A stretch of DNA of 42,571 bases from Burkholderiales bacterium (GCA_019510465.1 JAEKKH010000165.1:1-42571); one strand, 5' to 3'; positions 18,548-27,085 are shown, numbered from the stretch's first letter. A program made the numbers and translations. The notes: generated by a model not told the origin, from the sequence alone.

Positions 18548-20385
18548 CGCGCTGGTGGATGCTCCTCGTGGCCGGCGCACTGCTGTGCGCCGCAGCCGCC
18601 GCAGCCGCCGCCGACCTGCCGTGGACGGGCAAGCCCTACCAGATCGTGGCCAACGAGAAGCCCTTGCCCGACCTGCTGCGCGAGCTGTCGGCCTCGCAGG
18701 GCACGACGGCCGTGATCGATCCCAAGATCGCGGGCTCGATCAGCGGGCGCTTCAGCGGCTCGCCGCTCAAGACGCTCAACAGCCTGTGCGCCACCTACGG
18801 CCTGAGCTGGTACTACGACGGCGCCTTCCTCTACGTCGACCCGTCGGCCGACGCACGCAGCGAGGTGCTGTCGATCGGCAGCCAGGCGGGCAACGCCGGC
18901 TGGCTGGTGCAGTCGCTCACGCAGCTGCGCATCTACGATCCGCGCTATCCGCTGCTGGTGAGCGGGCGCGACGGCACCGCGCGCGTGACCGGACCGAAGC
19001 GCTACGTGGAGATGGTGCGCCAGGTGGCGCGGCTGCTCGACTCCAGGAGCGCGCTCAACGACGGCGCCGAGATCCGCCTGTTCCCGCTGAAGTATGCGTG
19101 GGCGGGCGACTTCAAGATCACGCGCTCCGGCAAGGAGGTGGCGGTGCCCGGCATCGCCGCGACGCTGCGCGGCCTGTACGGGCATGCGGGCGGGGGGTCG
19201 TCCACGGGCAACGCCACGGCGGCGATGGGACGCCAGTACGCCGCCTACCAGGCGGGCGCCGATCGCCAGCTGCGGCTGTCCACGGGCGACGTCGTCAATG
19301 CGCCGATGGTGCGGCTGCCGGGCCTGGGCGCGGCGGAGCAGGGCGACGACGCCGACGCGGCGACGTCCGCGGGCGCGTCGGGCCTCTCCGCGGACAACCG
19401 CCAGTTGCCGCAATTCCAGGCCGACACGCGCCTGAACGCGGTGCTGGTACGCGACATCCCCGGGCACATGGCGCAGTACGAGAAGCTGATCGCCGCGATG
19501 GACGTGCGTCCGCGCCTGGTCGAGATCGAGGTCACCATCATGGACGTCAGCACCGACACGCTCGACAGCCTGGGCGTCGACTGGCGCGCGCATTCGTCGC
19601 ACGTCGACTTCCAGACCGGCAACGGCGGCAATTCGCCGCTGACCCTCGGCGGCGCCACCTCCGAGTCGGGCCAGACCGGCGGCCTGTGCTGCACCAATTC
19701 GCAGGGCCTGCCGACCACGCCGCTGGGCTCGATCTTCACGGCCGCGATCGGCAACACCCTGCGCGACTACCTGCTCGCCCGCGTCAGCGCGCTGGCGCAG
19801 ACGGGCAACGCCGACGTCGTCGCGCGGCCCAAGGTGCTCACGCTGGACAACAACGAGGCGAACCTGGAGAACCTGAGCGACTTCTACGTCAGCGTCGCCG
19901 GGTTCCAGGACGCGAGCCTGTTCAAGGTCACCACCGGCACGTCGGTGCGCGTGACGCCGATGATCGTCGACGAGCGCAACGGCCGCGGCGTGATGATGAC
20001 CATCGACATCCAGGACGGCAACATCGATGCGACGCAGTCGGTGGGCCAGATCCCCATCGTGCGCCACCGCACGGTCAACACGCAGGCGCTGATCGACGAG
20101 GGCTCCAGCCTGCTGCTGGCGGGCTACACCTCGGAGTCGCGCAGCAGCGCGGCCTCGGGCGTGCCGGTGCTGTCGAGCATCCCCCTCATCGGCCACCTGT
20201 TCAAGTACGACCAGAAGCAGCGCAACAAGGAGGAGCGCCTCTACCTGCTCACCCCGCGGCTGGTGACGGCCGGGGCGGCGGGCAATCCGACCGGGCTGGT
20301 GCCGCTGCCCGTGCAGGACGGCCCCGCGGCCGCGCCGGCGGCCACCGGCGCCGCCTCCACCGCATCGACCGGGGGGCGCTCGTGA
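18544..20385 (+). CDS. sctC: T3SS outer-membrane secretin SctC
   Basis: 613 residues. Signal peptide MTRWWMLLVAGALLCA followed by a run of Ala. Mature order: N0 domain (WTGKPYQIVANEKPLPDLLR), N1 and N3 ring domains, and a C-terminal secretin pore domain with VPVLSSIPLIGHLFKY and KEERLYLLTPRLV at the end. A GLCCTN pair of adjacent cysteines lies near residue 380 in the pore region and could form a disulfide. SctC makes the outer-membrane ring through which the needle passes. No pilotin gene is seen. It ends with an Ala/Thr/Pro tail. The stop overlaps the sctD GTG start (GTGA). Confidence 0.95.
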   Translation: MTRWWMLLVAGALLCAAAAAAAADLPWTGKPYQIVANEKPLPDLLRELSASQGTTAVIDPKIAGSISGRFSGSPLKTLNSLCATYGLSWYYDGAFLYVDPSADARSEVLSIGSQAGNAGWLVQSLTQLRIYDPRYPLLVSGRDGTARVTGPKRYVEMVRQVARLLDSRSALNDGAEIRLFPLKYAWAGDFKITRSGKEVAVPGIAATLRGLYGHAGGGSSTGNATAAMGRQYAAYQAGADRQLRLSTGDVVNAPMVRLPGLGAAEQGDDADAATSAGASGLSADNRQLPQFQADTRLNAVLVRDIPGHMAQYEKLIAAMDVRPRLVEIEVTIMDVSTDTLDSLGVDWRAHSSHVDFQTGNGGNSPLTLGGATSESGQTGGLCCTNSQGLPTTPLGSIFTAAIGNTLRDYLLARVSALAQTGNADVVARPKVLTLDNNEANLENLSDFYVSVAGFQDASLFKVTTGTSVRVTPMIVDERNGRGVMMTIDIQDGNIDATQSVGQIPIVRHRTVNTQALIDEGSSLLLAGYTSESRSSAASGVPVLSSIPLIGHLFKYDQKQRNKEERLYLLTPRLVTAGAAGNPTGLVPLPVQDGPAAAPAATGAASTASTGGRS

Positions 20386-21491
20386 AGGCCGCGCCCGACT
20401 TCGTCACGCACGCCTGGTGCCTGCGCTTCCTCAGCGGGGCGATGAAGGGCCGCACGATCGAGCTGCGGCCGGGCGCGAACGCCGTCGGCTCCGCGGGCGA
20501 CTGCGACGTGATGCTGCCCGGCGGCGACGTGCTGGCGCGCCACCTGGTCTTCAACGTCGGCGAGCTGGTGGTGTCGGTGCACAAGTCCGCCGATGCCGAG
20601 GTGCTGCTCAATCGCGAGCCGATGCAGCAGCCGCGCCGCAGCCTGGTGCCAGGCGACGTGGTGACGGTGGGACGCATCGACCTGCAGCTCGAACGCAGCT
20701 ATCCCGCCCCCGAGCGCGCCGACCCGATGTTCGCCAGTCCCGAGAGCGTGCTCGCCGACGACGCGCCCGCGGCGCGGCCGGCGGCCGGCCGCGGCATGGC
20801 GTTCCGGGCGGGCGCGGCGCTGCTGCTGCTGGCCTGCGCGGGGCTGCTGGGCGCGGGCTTGTGGGCCGGCGGCGAGGATCGTCCGGCCGCCGCCACGAGC
20901 CTGGCCGACGTGGCGCGCGCACTTGCGCCGTTCCCGGAGCTCGAGGCCGTCGCCGCGCCCGGCGGGCAGGTGCGGGTCAAGGGCTTCATCGAATCGCGCC
21001 AGCGCCGCCAGCAGCTGGACCAGGCGCTCGCGCCCCTGGGTCGGCGCGTCGCCGTCGAGGCCGTCGCGGTCGACGACCTCGTCGAGCAGGCGCGACGCTA
21101 CCTGGGCAACCCCGCGCTCGGCGTGAACTACGCCGGCAAAGGCCAGCTCGTGGTCAGCGGCGCGAGCGACGACGACGCGTTGCGCCAGCGCGTGGCCCGG
21201 CTGGCCGAGGACCTGCATCCCGAGGTGCTGGTCTCCGACCGCGTCTCCTGGCGGCCCGCGCCGCCGCCCGACCGCGACGCCGCGCTGCGCGCCCGCTGGG
21301 AGGCCTGGCAGGGCGCACTGCCGGCACGCCTGGTGGGCATCACCGAGGATGAGGCCGGCCTGCGCTCGATCCAGCTGGCCGACGGCACGCGCTACTACGA
21401 AGGCGCGCCGCTGAAGTCGGGCGCGCAGATCGCGCACATCGGCGCGGACGGGCTCGTGCTCGAGGGAGGGCCGCGTGCCGACACGAAATGA
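20382..21491 (+). CDS. sctD: T3SS inner-membrane ring protein SctD
   Basis: 369 residues of the YscD/HrpQ family. N-terminal cytosolic FHA-like domain (about residues 8-105, with RFLSGAMKGRTIELRPGANA and VGSAGDCDVMLPGGDVLARH), a single membrane helix at about 142-165 (RAGAALLLLACAGLLGAGLW), then periplasmic ring-building modules (VKGFIESRQRRQQLDQAL). SctD and SctJ form the inner-membrane rings, and the FHA part contacts SctK/SctQ. The start is GTG 20382, fixed by the GTGA overlap with sctC. The first codon of an in-frame upstream extension of sctF (ATG 21488) overlaps the stop as ATGA. Confidence 0.92.
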   Translation: MKAAPDFVTHAWCLRFLSGAMKGRTIELRPGANAVGSAGDCDVMLPGGDVLARHLVFNVGELVVSVHKSADAEVLLNREPMQQPRRSLVPGDVVTVGRIDLQLERSYPAPERADPMFASPESVLADDAPAARPAAGRGMAFRAGAALLLLACAGLLGAGLWAGGEDRPAAATSLADVARALAPFPELEAVAAPGGQVRVKGFIESRQRRQQLDQALAPLGRRVAVEAVAVDDLVEQARRYLGNPALGVNYAGKGQLVVSGASDDDALRQRVARLAEDLHPEVLVSDRVSWRPAPPPDRDAALRARWEAWQGALPARLVGITEDEAGLRSIQLADGTRYYEGAPLKSGAQIAHIGADGLVLEGGPRADTK

Positions 21492-21532
21492 ACACGATCG
21501 CAGCGGGACGCCTCGGCGGCCCGCTCCAAAGG

Positions 21533-21584
21533 ATTCGCGGCGGCCCCTCGCCGCGAATACCCCGGGAGGCATCCGTGTCCCGGG
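21533..21584 (+). other. Two tandem hairpins between sctD and sctF
   Basis: First hairpin: perfect 10-bp stem ATTCGCGGCG / CGCCGCGAAT (21533-21542 and 21549-21558) with a 6-base loop. Second: perfect 7-bp stem CCCGGGA / TCCCGGG (21561-21567 and 21578-21584) with a 10-base loop. No T-run follows, so simple termination is unlikely; an RNA processing or stabilising element in front of the needle gene fits better. Confidence 0.65.
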
Positions 21585-21613
21585 ACATCTTCAAACCGCA
21601 TAGGAGAGAGCTC

Positions 21614-21817
21614 ATGTCCACCGTCGATACCTCCATCGCCGCGATGCAACAAGCCGCTGCCGACAGCGCGCGCCTGCAGGCCGCCAGCATCAGCGTGCAG
21701 ACGCAGATCCAGGGCGCCACCACTTCGGCGCAGACCATCAACAGCTCGAGCGCCGCCGCCAGCGAGACCGCCAAGGGCGTCGCCAGCGACACGAAGGCGG
21801 CTGCGCGCGCGTCCTGA
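21614..21817 (+). CDS. sctF: Probable T3SS needle/pilin subunit SctF
   Basis: 67 residues. Called from position between sctD and sctI, where many systems encode the needle, and from its size and predicted all-helical nature. Composition is extreme: Ala, Ser and Thr make up 39 of 67 residues, Gln is common, and there is no Pro, Cys or aromatic residue. It lacks the conserved Pro turn and C-terminal motif of Ysc-type needles, so it may be closer in style to Hrp pilins. ATG 21614 has the strong site AGGAGAGAG at 21602-21610. An in-frame extension begins at ATG 21488 and would add 42 residues. Hairpins flank the gene on both sides. Confidence 0.6.
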   Translation: MSTVDTSIAAMQQAAADSARLQAASISVQTQIQGATTSAQTINSSSAAASETAKGVASDTKAAARAS

Positions 21818-21830
21818 CGCCGCGCGGCGT

Positions 21831-21901
21831 CCCTCGCGCGCCCGCGGGCCGCGAGGGCGCCGCACGGGCGAGCCCGCGCCGCGCGCGCAGTCTCGCCCGT
21901 G
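21831..21901 (+). other. Two hairpins between sctF and sctI
   Basis: A perfect 8-bp stem CCCTCGCG / CGCGAGGG (21831-21838 and 21850-21857, 11-base loop) is followed by a perfect 10-bp stem CACGGGCGAG / CTCGCCCGTG (21863-21872 and 21892-21901, 19-base GC-rich loop). No T-run follows. With the pair upstream they bracket sctF. Confidence 0.6.
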
Positions 21902-21937
21902 CCGATGCATCCATTCGCAATCACCGAGGAGCCAGCC

Positions 21938-22324
21938 ATGACCGATCCCGTCGCCGTCCTCGCCGCGAGCGCGCCCCAGGCCGCCGCCGCGACCTCCTCC
22001 GCGCCGGCCCGTTTCGAGCCGGCCGACACGCGCATGTTCGCGACGCTGATGCAGGGCGAGCCCGCGCTCGATCCCGCCGCCACACCCACGCCGGGCGACG
22101 TCGCCCATACCTTCGCCGCCGAGTTCGGCAACACCCGCTCGTTCGACGAGATCCGCGCCAGCATGCTCCAGGCCTACGACCCACGCGACCCGATCAAGAG
22201 CATGTTCACCGTCGCCAGCAACGGCATGGAGGCGCAGATGCTGTTCTCCAAGCTGCACATCGCGACCAGCCTGGCGAGCTCGGCCACCAGCCTGTTCGGC
22301 AGCCTGCTGAAGAACCAGGGCTGA
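21938..22324 (+). CDS. sctI: T3SS inner rod protein SctI
   Basis: 128 residues. The C-terminal 30 residues (QMLFSKLHIATSLASSATSL then FGSLLKNQG) form the amphipathic helix typical of the YscI/HrpB/PrgJ inner rod, and the middle has MLQAYDPRDPIKSMFTV. The N-terminal part is Ala/Pro-rich and probably disordered. The rod connects the export gate to the needle. ATG 21938 has GAGGAG at 21926-21931. It is placed directly before sctJ, the order seen in many systems. Confidence 0.8.
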   Translation: MTDPVAVLAASAPQAAAATSSAPARFEPADTRMFATLMQGEPALDPAATPTPGDVAHTFAAEFGNTRSFDEIRASMLQAYDPRDPIKSMFTVASNGMEAQMLFSKLHIATSLASSATSLFGSLLKNQG

Positions 22325-22328
22325 CGCC

Positions 22329-23108
22329 ATGTCCCGCCCCATTTCCTGGCCGCGCCTGGCGACCGGTGCCGCGCTCCTGCTCGCACTGGCCGGCTGCAAG
22401 GTCGAGCTGTATTCGGGCCTGAACGAGACCGAGGCCAACGAGATCGTCGCGGCGCTCGCCGACGGGCGCATCGCCGCGCGCAAGGAGCACGTCGACGGCG
22501 CCGACTGGCAGGTGCAGGTCGACGAGGACCGGGTCGGCGGGGCGCTGGAGCTGCTGCGCGCGCAGGGCCTGCCGACGCAGCACTACGCGAGCATGGGCGA
22601 CATGTTCCAGAAGCAGGGCCTGGTCTCCACGCCCGCGGAGGAGCGCATGCGCTACATCTTCGCGGTGTCGCAGGAGCTCTCGCGCACGCTGCGCTCGATC
22701 GACGGCGTGGTCGAGGCGCGGGTGCACGTCGTGATCCCGCAGGACGATCCGCTCAGCGACAAGGTGCGGCCGTCGTCGGCGGCCGTGTTCATCAAGCATC
22801 GCCCCGACGTCGACTTGCGGCTGCTGGCGCCCGCCGTCAAGGATCTCGTCGCGCACAGCATCGAGGGCCTGGCGCCGGACCGCGTGGCGCTGACCCTGTT
22901 CCCGGCGCCGCGCAGCGTGGCGCTGTCGTCCACCCCGGACCCCGTCGATGCGCAGCGCGAGGTGCTGGGCATGTCGCAGCGCGCGGTGGTGACGCTGCTG
23001 GTGCTGCTCGTGATGGCCGCGATCGCGCTGATGGCGCTGCCGACGCTGCTGGCGCGGCGTGGCCTGGACCTGCGCACGTGGCTGCAGCGCGAGGTGCTGC
23101 GGCGATGA
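22329..23108 (+). CDS. sctJ: T3SS inner-membrane ring lipoprotein SctJ
   Basis: 259 residues of the YscJ/HrcJ/PrgK family. Lipoprotein signal with lipobox LAGC (Cys at residue 21), followed at once by KVELYSGLNETEANEIVAAL, the family start. Next come LRAQGLPTQHYASMGDMF and a second ring module GVVEARVHVVIPQDDPLSD. A C-terminal membrane helix (VVTLLVLLVMAAIALMALP) lies near residue 225. The start lies 4 bases after sctI. The stop overlaps sctK as ATGA. Confidence 0.96.
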   Translation: MSRPISWPRLATGAALLLALAGCKVELYSGLNETEANEIVAALADGRIAARKEHVDGADWQVQVDEDRVGGALELLRAQGLPTQHYASMGDMFQKQGLVSTPAEERMRYIFAVSQELSRTLRSIDGVVEARVHVVIPQDDPLSDKVRPSSAAVFIKHRPDVDLRLLAPAVKDLVAHSIEGLAPDRVALTLFPAPRSVALSSTPDPVDAQREVLGMSQRAVVTLLVLLVMAAIALMALPTLLARRGLDLRTWLQREVLRR

Positions 23109-23791
23109 CCGCCGTCCTCGCGCCGTCCGCCGGCGGGCCGCTCGACCGGATGCGGCTCGTGCTGCGCTTCAACCTGCATCCCGAGGCGAGCCTGCATCCG
23201 AGCTGGCTGCCGGTGGACTGGCCCGTGTCGGCGCGGGCGCGGCTGGGCCGGCTCGGGCCCGAGGCGCAGGCGGTGCTGCGCGACGTGCTGGTGCGCCTGG
23301 GCGTGCTGCCGGCGACGCAGGACTATGCGTTCGACTCGCCCGTCAAGCGCCTCCTGCTGCTCGACGCGGGCGCGCTGCGGCGCCTCGCGTTCTACACCAG
23401 CCTGTGCGTGCACGGGCCGCTGATGCGTCCGCGCCGCAACGCGCTCGCCGCGGCGCTGCGGCGCCAGGCCCGCCGCCTGGACGAGGACGCGGTGGAATTC
23501 GTGCTCGAGCGGGCGCCGCAGGCCGGCGAGCTGCAGATGTCCGCCAACGCGCTGAGGGAGCGCCCCGGCGCCTGCGGCCGCGTGCTGGCCGACCGGGGCT
23601 ATCGCCTGCTGGCAGCGCTGCTGGCCGACGAGGGCGAGTCCGCCGCGGAACGCCTCGCGCGCATGCTGCCGCGCCGCGTCGCGGCCCTGCCGGTGCCCGC
23701 GCTCGCGGCGCGCCAGAAGCAACAGTTGCGCGAGCTCGTGCTCGCGTGCGTCGTTCCCGAGAGGTTGCCGCGATGGGACTGGCTTTTCTGA
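23105..23791 (+). CDS. sctK: T3SS sorting-platform protein SctK
   Basis: 228 residues. The N-terminal LRFNLHPEASLHPSWLP is characteristic of the YscK/HrpD family; the remainder is helical and Arg/Leu-rich with no membrane segment. SctK links SctD's cytosolic FHA domain to SctQ in the sorting platform. The position between sctJ and sctL is the normal one. ATG 23105 overlaps the sctJ stop, and the end overlaps sctL by 19 bases. This family diverges fast, so the call rests on both motif and order. Confidence 0.85.
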   Translation: MTAVLAPSAGGPLDRMRLVLRFNLHPEASLHPSWLPVDWPVSARARLGRLGPEAQAVLRDVLVRLGVLPATQDYAFDSPVKRLLLLDAGALRRLAFYTSLCVHGPLMRPRRNALAAALRRQARRLDEDAVEFVLERAPQAGELQMSANALRERPGACGRVLADRGYRLLAALLADEGESAAERLARMLPRRVAALPVPALAARQKQQLRELVLACVVPERLPRWDWLF

Positions 23792-24393
23792 TCTCCACCG
23801 ACAACCTGCAGCTCCTGAGCGAGCGCAAGGTGTTCAAGCAAGCCGAGTACGCGGCGCTGCTGGACGCCACGGCGGTGCTGGACGCCGCGCGCGACGAGGC
23901 CGCGCGGATGTCCGAGCAGGCGGCGCGCGACGCCGCGCACGCGCTGGAGCAGGGCCGTGCCGAGGGCCTGCGCCGCGCGCAGGCCGAGTACGCGCAGCGC
24001 CTGGCCGCCGACGCGCTGGCCACGCAGCGGCAGTTGCAGGCGCTGCGCGCGTCGATGGCGCAGATCGTGGTGCGCGCGGTCGGCCAGTTCATGGCGGAGG
24101 TCGATCCGGCGCGGCTGCTGGAGTCGGCGCTGCGGCGCGTCGACGGGCTGCTGCGCGCGGAGCCGTTCATCGCCGTGCGCGTCGCGCCGGCGCAGGAGGA
24201 GGCGCTGCGGCGCGCCCTGGCCGCGCTGGGGCAGGAGGCGGGCTGGGCGTTGGCGGCCGCCGTCAGCGCCGACCCCGCGCTGGCCGACGGCCTGTGCGTC
24301 GTCTCCACGGCGTCGGGCACGCTGGAGATCGGCGTCGACGCGCAGCTCGAGGCGTTCCGCAAGGCCGTCGAGGCGGCGGGGAGCGTGCGATGA
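23773..24393 (+). CDS. sctL: T3SS ATPase regulator / stator SctL
   Basis: 206 residues of the FliH/YscL/HrpE family. It begins LAFLISTDNLQLLSERKVFK, continues into a long Ala/Glu/Arg coiled coil (about residues 30-100) and ends in a globular part (VSADPALADGLCVVSTASGT) that binds the ATPase. SctL is the spoke between SctN and the SctQ pods. ATG 23773 lies inside the sctK end and has GAGAGG with seven-base spacing. Its stop overlaps sctN as ATGA. Confidence 0.92.
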   Translation: MGLAFLISTDNLQLLSERKVFKQAEYAALLDATAVLDAARDEAARMSEQAARDAAHALEQGRAEGLRRAQAEYAQRLAADALATQRQLQALRASMAQIVVRAVGQFMAEVDPARLLESALRRVDGLLRAEPFIAVRVAPAQEEALRRALAALGQEAGWALAAAVSADPALADGLCVVSTASGTLEIGVDAQLEAFRKAVEAAGSVR

Positions 24394-25763
24394 GGTCGCC
24401 CGCCGGCACGCTGGCGCCCGCGTCGCTCGCAGGCGCGGCGCGCGGCATCGCGGCGGATCTCGAGCAGGCGTTCGGCCGGGTCGTTCCCGTGGCGATGCGC
24501 GGACGCGTCAGCAAGGCCGTGGGCCTGGTGATCGAGGCCACCGGCATCCAGGCCCACCTCGGCGAGCTGTGCGAGCTCGTCACGCCCGGCGAGCCGCCGC
24601 TGCTGGCCGAGGTGGTCGGCTTCCAGCACAACACGGCCATCCTGACGCCGTTGGGCGCCACGGGCGGGCTGTCCGCGCTGACGGAGGTGGTGCCCACCGG
24701 ACGCGGGCATGCATGCCCGGTGGGCCCGGCGCTGCTGGGGCGGGTGCTGGACGCGTTCGGCCGGCCGCTGGACGACCGCGGGCCGCTCGGGCCGCACGCG
24801 CTGGCGCCGGTGCATCGCGACCCCGTCGCGCCGCTCGCGCGCCGGCCCATCGAGCGGCCGCTGCCCACGGGCGTGCGCGCCATCGACGGCTTGCTCACGC
24901 TCGGCGTGGGCCAGCGCCTGGGCGTGTTCGCGCCGCCGGGCGTGGGCAAGAGCACGCTGCTGGGCATGCTGGCGCGCGGGTCGTCGGCGGACGTCAACGT
25001 GGTCGTGCTCGTGGGCGAGCGCGGGCGCGAGGTGCAGGAATTCATCGCGGCCAGCCTGGGCGAGGAAGGCCTGCGCCGGACGGTGGTGGTGGTGTCGACG
25101 TCCGACCGTCCGCCGATGGAGCGCATCAAGTCGGCCTACGTGGGCACCACCATCGCGGAGTATTTCCGCGACGAGGGCGCCAACGTGCTGCTGCTGGTGG
25201 ATTCGCTGACACGCTTCGCGCGCGCGCAGCGCGAGATCGGCCTGGCGAGCGGCGAGCCGCCGACGCGGCGCAGCTATCCGCCGTCCATCTTCTCGATGCT
25301 GCCGCAGTTGCTGGAGCGCGCGGGGCAGGGCGAGCGCGGGTCGCTCAGCGCGGTCTACGCGGTGCTCACGGAAGGCGACGAGGACAACGACCCGATCGCC
25401 GAGGAGGTGCGCTCCATCCTGGACGGCCATGTCGTGCTCTCGCGCAAGCTCGCGGCCGCCAACCAGTTCCCGGCCATCGACGTGCCGGCCAGCATCAGCC
25501 GCACGATGGCGCAGGTCGTCTCGGCCGACCATCGCGCCGCGGCCGGCCGCTGGCGCGCGCTGATGGCGCGCTACCAGGAGCTGGAACTGCTGATCCAGAT
25601 CGGCGAATACCGCGAAGGCGCCGATGCGCTGGCCGACGAGGCGGTGCGGTTGCGGGCGCAGATGCAGCGCTTCCTCGCGCAGTCGCCCGGCGAACTCACG
25701 CCGTTCGCGCAGACGCTGTCCGGCCTGGAACGCCTCGCGCCCGGCACCGAGGTGGCGCCGTGA
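24390..25763 (+). CDS. sctN: T3SS ATPase SctN
   Basis: 457 residues of the FliI/YscN/HrcN family. Walker A is APPGVGKST (Lys187), Walker B ANVLLLVDSLTRFARA. VLVGERGREVQEF and PPSIFSMLPQLLERAG are also diagnostic. The hexamer unfolds substrates and strips chaperones at the cytosolic face. The N-terminal beta-barrel and C-terminal helical domains are complete, so the enzyme looks active. ATG 24390 is fixed by the ATGA overlap with sctL, and the stop overlaps the sctO GTG. Confidence 0.97.
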   Translation: MRSPAGTLAPASLAGAARGIAADLEQAFGRVVPVAMRGRVSKAVGLVIEATGIQAHLGELCELVTPGEPPLLAEVVGFQHNTAILTPLGATGGLSALTEVVPTGRGHACPVGPALLGRVLDAFGRPLDDRGPLGPHALAPVHRDPVAPLARRPIERPLPTGVRAIDGLLTLGVGQRLGVFAPPGVGKSTLLGMLARGSSADVNVVVLVGERGREVQEFIAASLGEEGLRRTVVVVSTSDRPPMERIKSAYVGTTIAEYFRDEGANVLLLVDSLTRFARAQREIGLASGEPPTRRSYPPSIFSMLPQLLERAGQGERGSLSAVYAVLTEGDEDNDPIAEEVRSILDGHVVLSRKLAAANQFPAIDVPASISRTMAQVVSADHRAAAGRWRALMARYQELELLIQIGEYREGADALADEAVRLRAQMQRFLAQSPGELTPFAQTLSGLERLAPGTEVAP

Positions 25764-26236
25764 TCGACTGGACCCGCCTGGAAGACGTGCGCGAGCGGCG
25801 GCGCCGCGCGGCGCTGGAGACGATGCTGGCCGACCGCCGCGCCGCCGAGGCGCAGGCCGCCGCCCTGCGTGCCGCCGAGGACGCGCGCGCCGTGGCGCAG
25901 CGCGCGAAAGCCAGCCACTGGCAGGTCGCGGGCGCGGATCCGGCGTTGAACGTGGGCGCGCTGGCGGGCGCCGCGGCGTGGAGCCGCGTGCTCGACGAGC
26001 GCATCGCGCGCGAGGGCGCCGCGGTCGCGCAGGCGCAGGCGCGGGCCCAGGCCTGCGCGCACGCGGCGAAGGCCAGTCGCGAGGCGCTGCGACGCGCGGC
26101 CAGCGGCGTCGAGAAGGCGGCCCGCCTCGCGCAGCAGGCGCGCGCGCAGGACCGGAGGATCGAGGATGCGCGGCTCGAATCGATGGCCGAGGACCTCGCC
26201 GCCGCGCGCTGGGCGGCGCGGCGCTCGAAGGATTGA
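25760..26236 (+). CDS. sctO: T3SS central stalk protein SctO
   Basis: 158 residues, almost entirely a charged coiled coil rich in Ala, Arg and Glu, as in YscO/HrpO/FliJ, which form a two-helix hairpin inside the ATPase ring and contact SctV. The GTG start overlaps the sctN stop (GTGA) and sctT follows after 4 bases. Sequence conservation in this family is low, so the call relies on position, length and coiled-coil pattern. Confidence 0.82.
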   Translation: MIDWTRLEDVRERRRRAALETMLADRRAAEAQAAALRAAEDARAVAQRAKASHWQVAGADPALNVGALAGAAAWSRVLDERIAREGAAVAQAQARAQACAHAAKASREALRRAASGVEKAARLAQQARAQDRRIEDARLESMAEDLAAARWAARRSKD

Positions 26237-26240
26237 CGCG

Positions 26241-27023
26241 ATGGACACGCCGCTCGAGCTCGCTGCGCTGCAGGCCTGGTTCACGCCGGTCGCGCTGACG
26301 CTGCCGCGCATCCTCGCGGTGTTCGCGATCGCGCCGTTCTTCTCGGGCAACCTGATGAGCGGCCTGGTGCGCAACGGGATCGTGCTGCTGCTGGCGATCT
26401 TCATCTCGCCGGCGGCCAGCGACCTGCCCGTGCTGACGCTGGGCGGCTGGGTGATGGTGGCGGTCAAGGAGGCCTTCATCGGCGTGCTGCTGGGCCTGGG
26501 CTTCGGCATCTTCGTCTGGGCCGTGCAGAGCGTGGGCGACCTGGTCGACTTCCAGACGGGTTCGGGCAGCGCGCCGTTCTTCGACCCGGTCGGCGGCCAC
26601 GACGGCGGCCCGACCGGACAGTTCCTGGGCTGGGTGGTCATCACGCTGTTCATGTCCGCCGGCGGGATGCTCGCGATGGTGCGCGTGATCGTCGATTCGT
26701 TCCGGCTGTGGCCGGTGGCGTCGTTCTATCCGCACGTCGGCGCGATGATCGAGCAGTTCGCGGTGCGCCAGGGCGACACCCTGTTCCTGTGGACGGTCAA
26801 GCTGGCGGCGCCCGTGATCTTCGTGCTGCTGCTGGTGGAGCTGGGCATCGGCCTGGTCGGCCGCGTGGCGCCGCAGCTCAACATCTTCGTGTTCGCGCAG
26901 CCGGTCAAGAGCGTGCTCGCCAACCTGATGCTGCTGCTGTTCATGTATTTCCTGTACGACTCGCTGCGGGAGTTCCTCAAGCCGGTGAACGGCGTGCTGG
27001 ACTTCCTGAGGAACACCTTATGA
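26241..27023 (+). CDS. sctT: T3SS export apparatus protein SctT
   Basis: 260 residues of the FliR/YscT/HrcT family with about seven hydrophobic segments. Diagnostic regions: LPRILAVFAIAPFFSGNLM near the start, the VDFQTGSGSAPFFDPVGGHD loop, and LGIGLVGRVAPQLNIFVFAQ before PVKSVLANLML. It closes the SctR-S-T export gate. ATG 26241 follows the sctO stop by 4 bases with AAGGA as ribosome binding site. sctU comes 58 bases later. Confidence 0.95.
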   Translation: MDTPLELAALQAWFTPVALTLPRILAVFAIAPFFSGNLMSGLVRNGIVLLLAIFISPAASDLPVLTLGGWVMVAVKEAFIGVLLGLGFGIFVWAVQSVGDLVDFQTGSGSAPFFDPVGGHDGGPTGQFLGWVVITLFMSAGGMLAMVRVIVDSFRLWPVASFYPHVGAMIEQFAVRQGDTLFLWTVKLAAPVIFVLLLVELGIGLVGRVAPQLNIFVFAQPVKSVLANLMLLLFMYFLYDSLREFLKPVNGVLDFLRNTL

Positions 27024-27085
27024 CCGGCGCACGGCCGCCCAAGGGCGCTCGCGCAGGAACCGTCAGGCGGAGGCCTGGGTCATGA
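27020..27085 (+). CDS. Possible 21-residue linking ORF between sctT and sctU
   Basis: A short frame, MTGARPPKGARAGTVRRRPG plus Ser, whose ATG overlaps the sctT stop (ATGA at 27020-27023) and whose TGA overlaps the sctU start (ATGA at 27082-27085). The peptide is very basic. It may carry ribosomes across the 58-base gap rather than make a functional product. sctU also has its own GGAGG at 27069-27073, so the ORF is not strictly needed. Chance is quite possible. Confidence 0.3.
   Translation: MTGARPPKGARAGTVRRRPGS

Noticed and set aside
21533-21584. Rho-independent terminator before sctF
   Set aside because: The stems are strong but no T-run follows, and the next gene has a strong ribosome binding site in the same operon.
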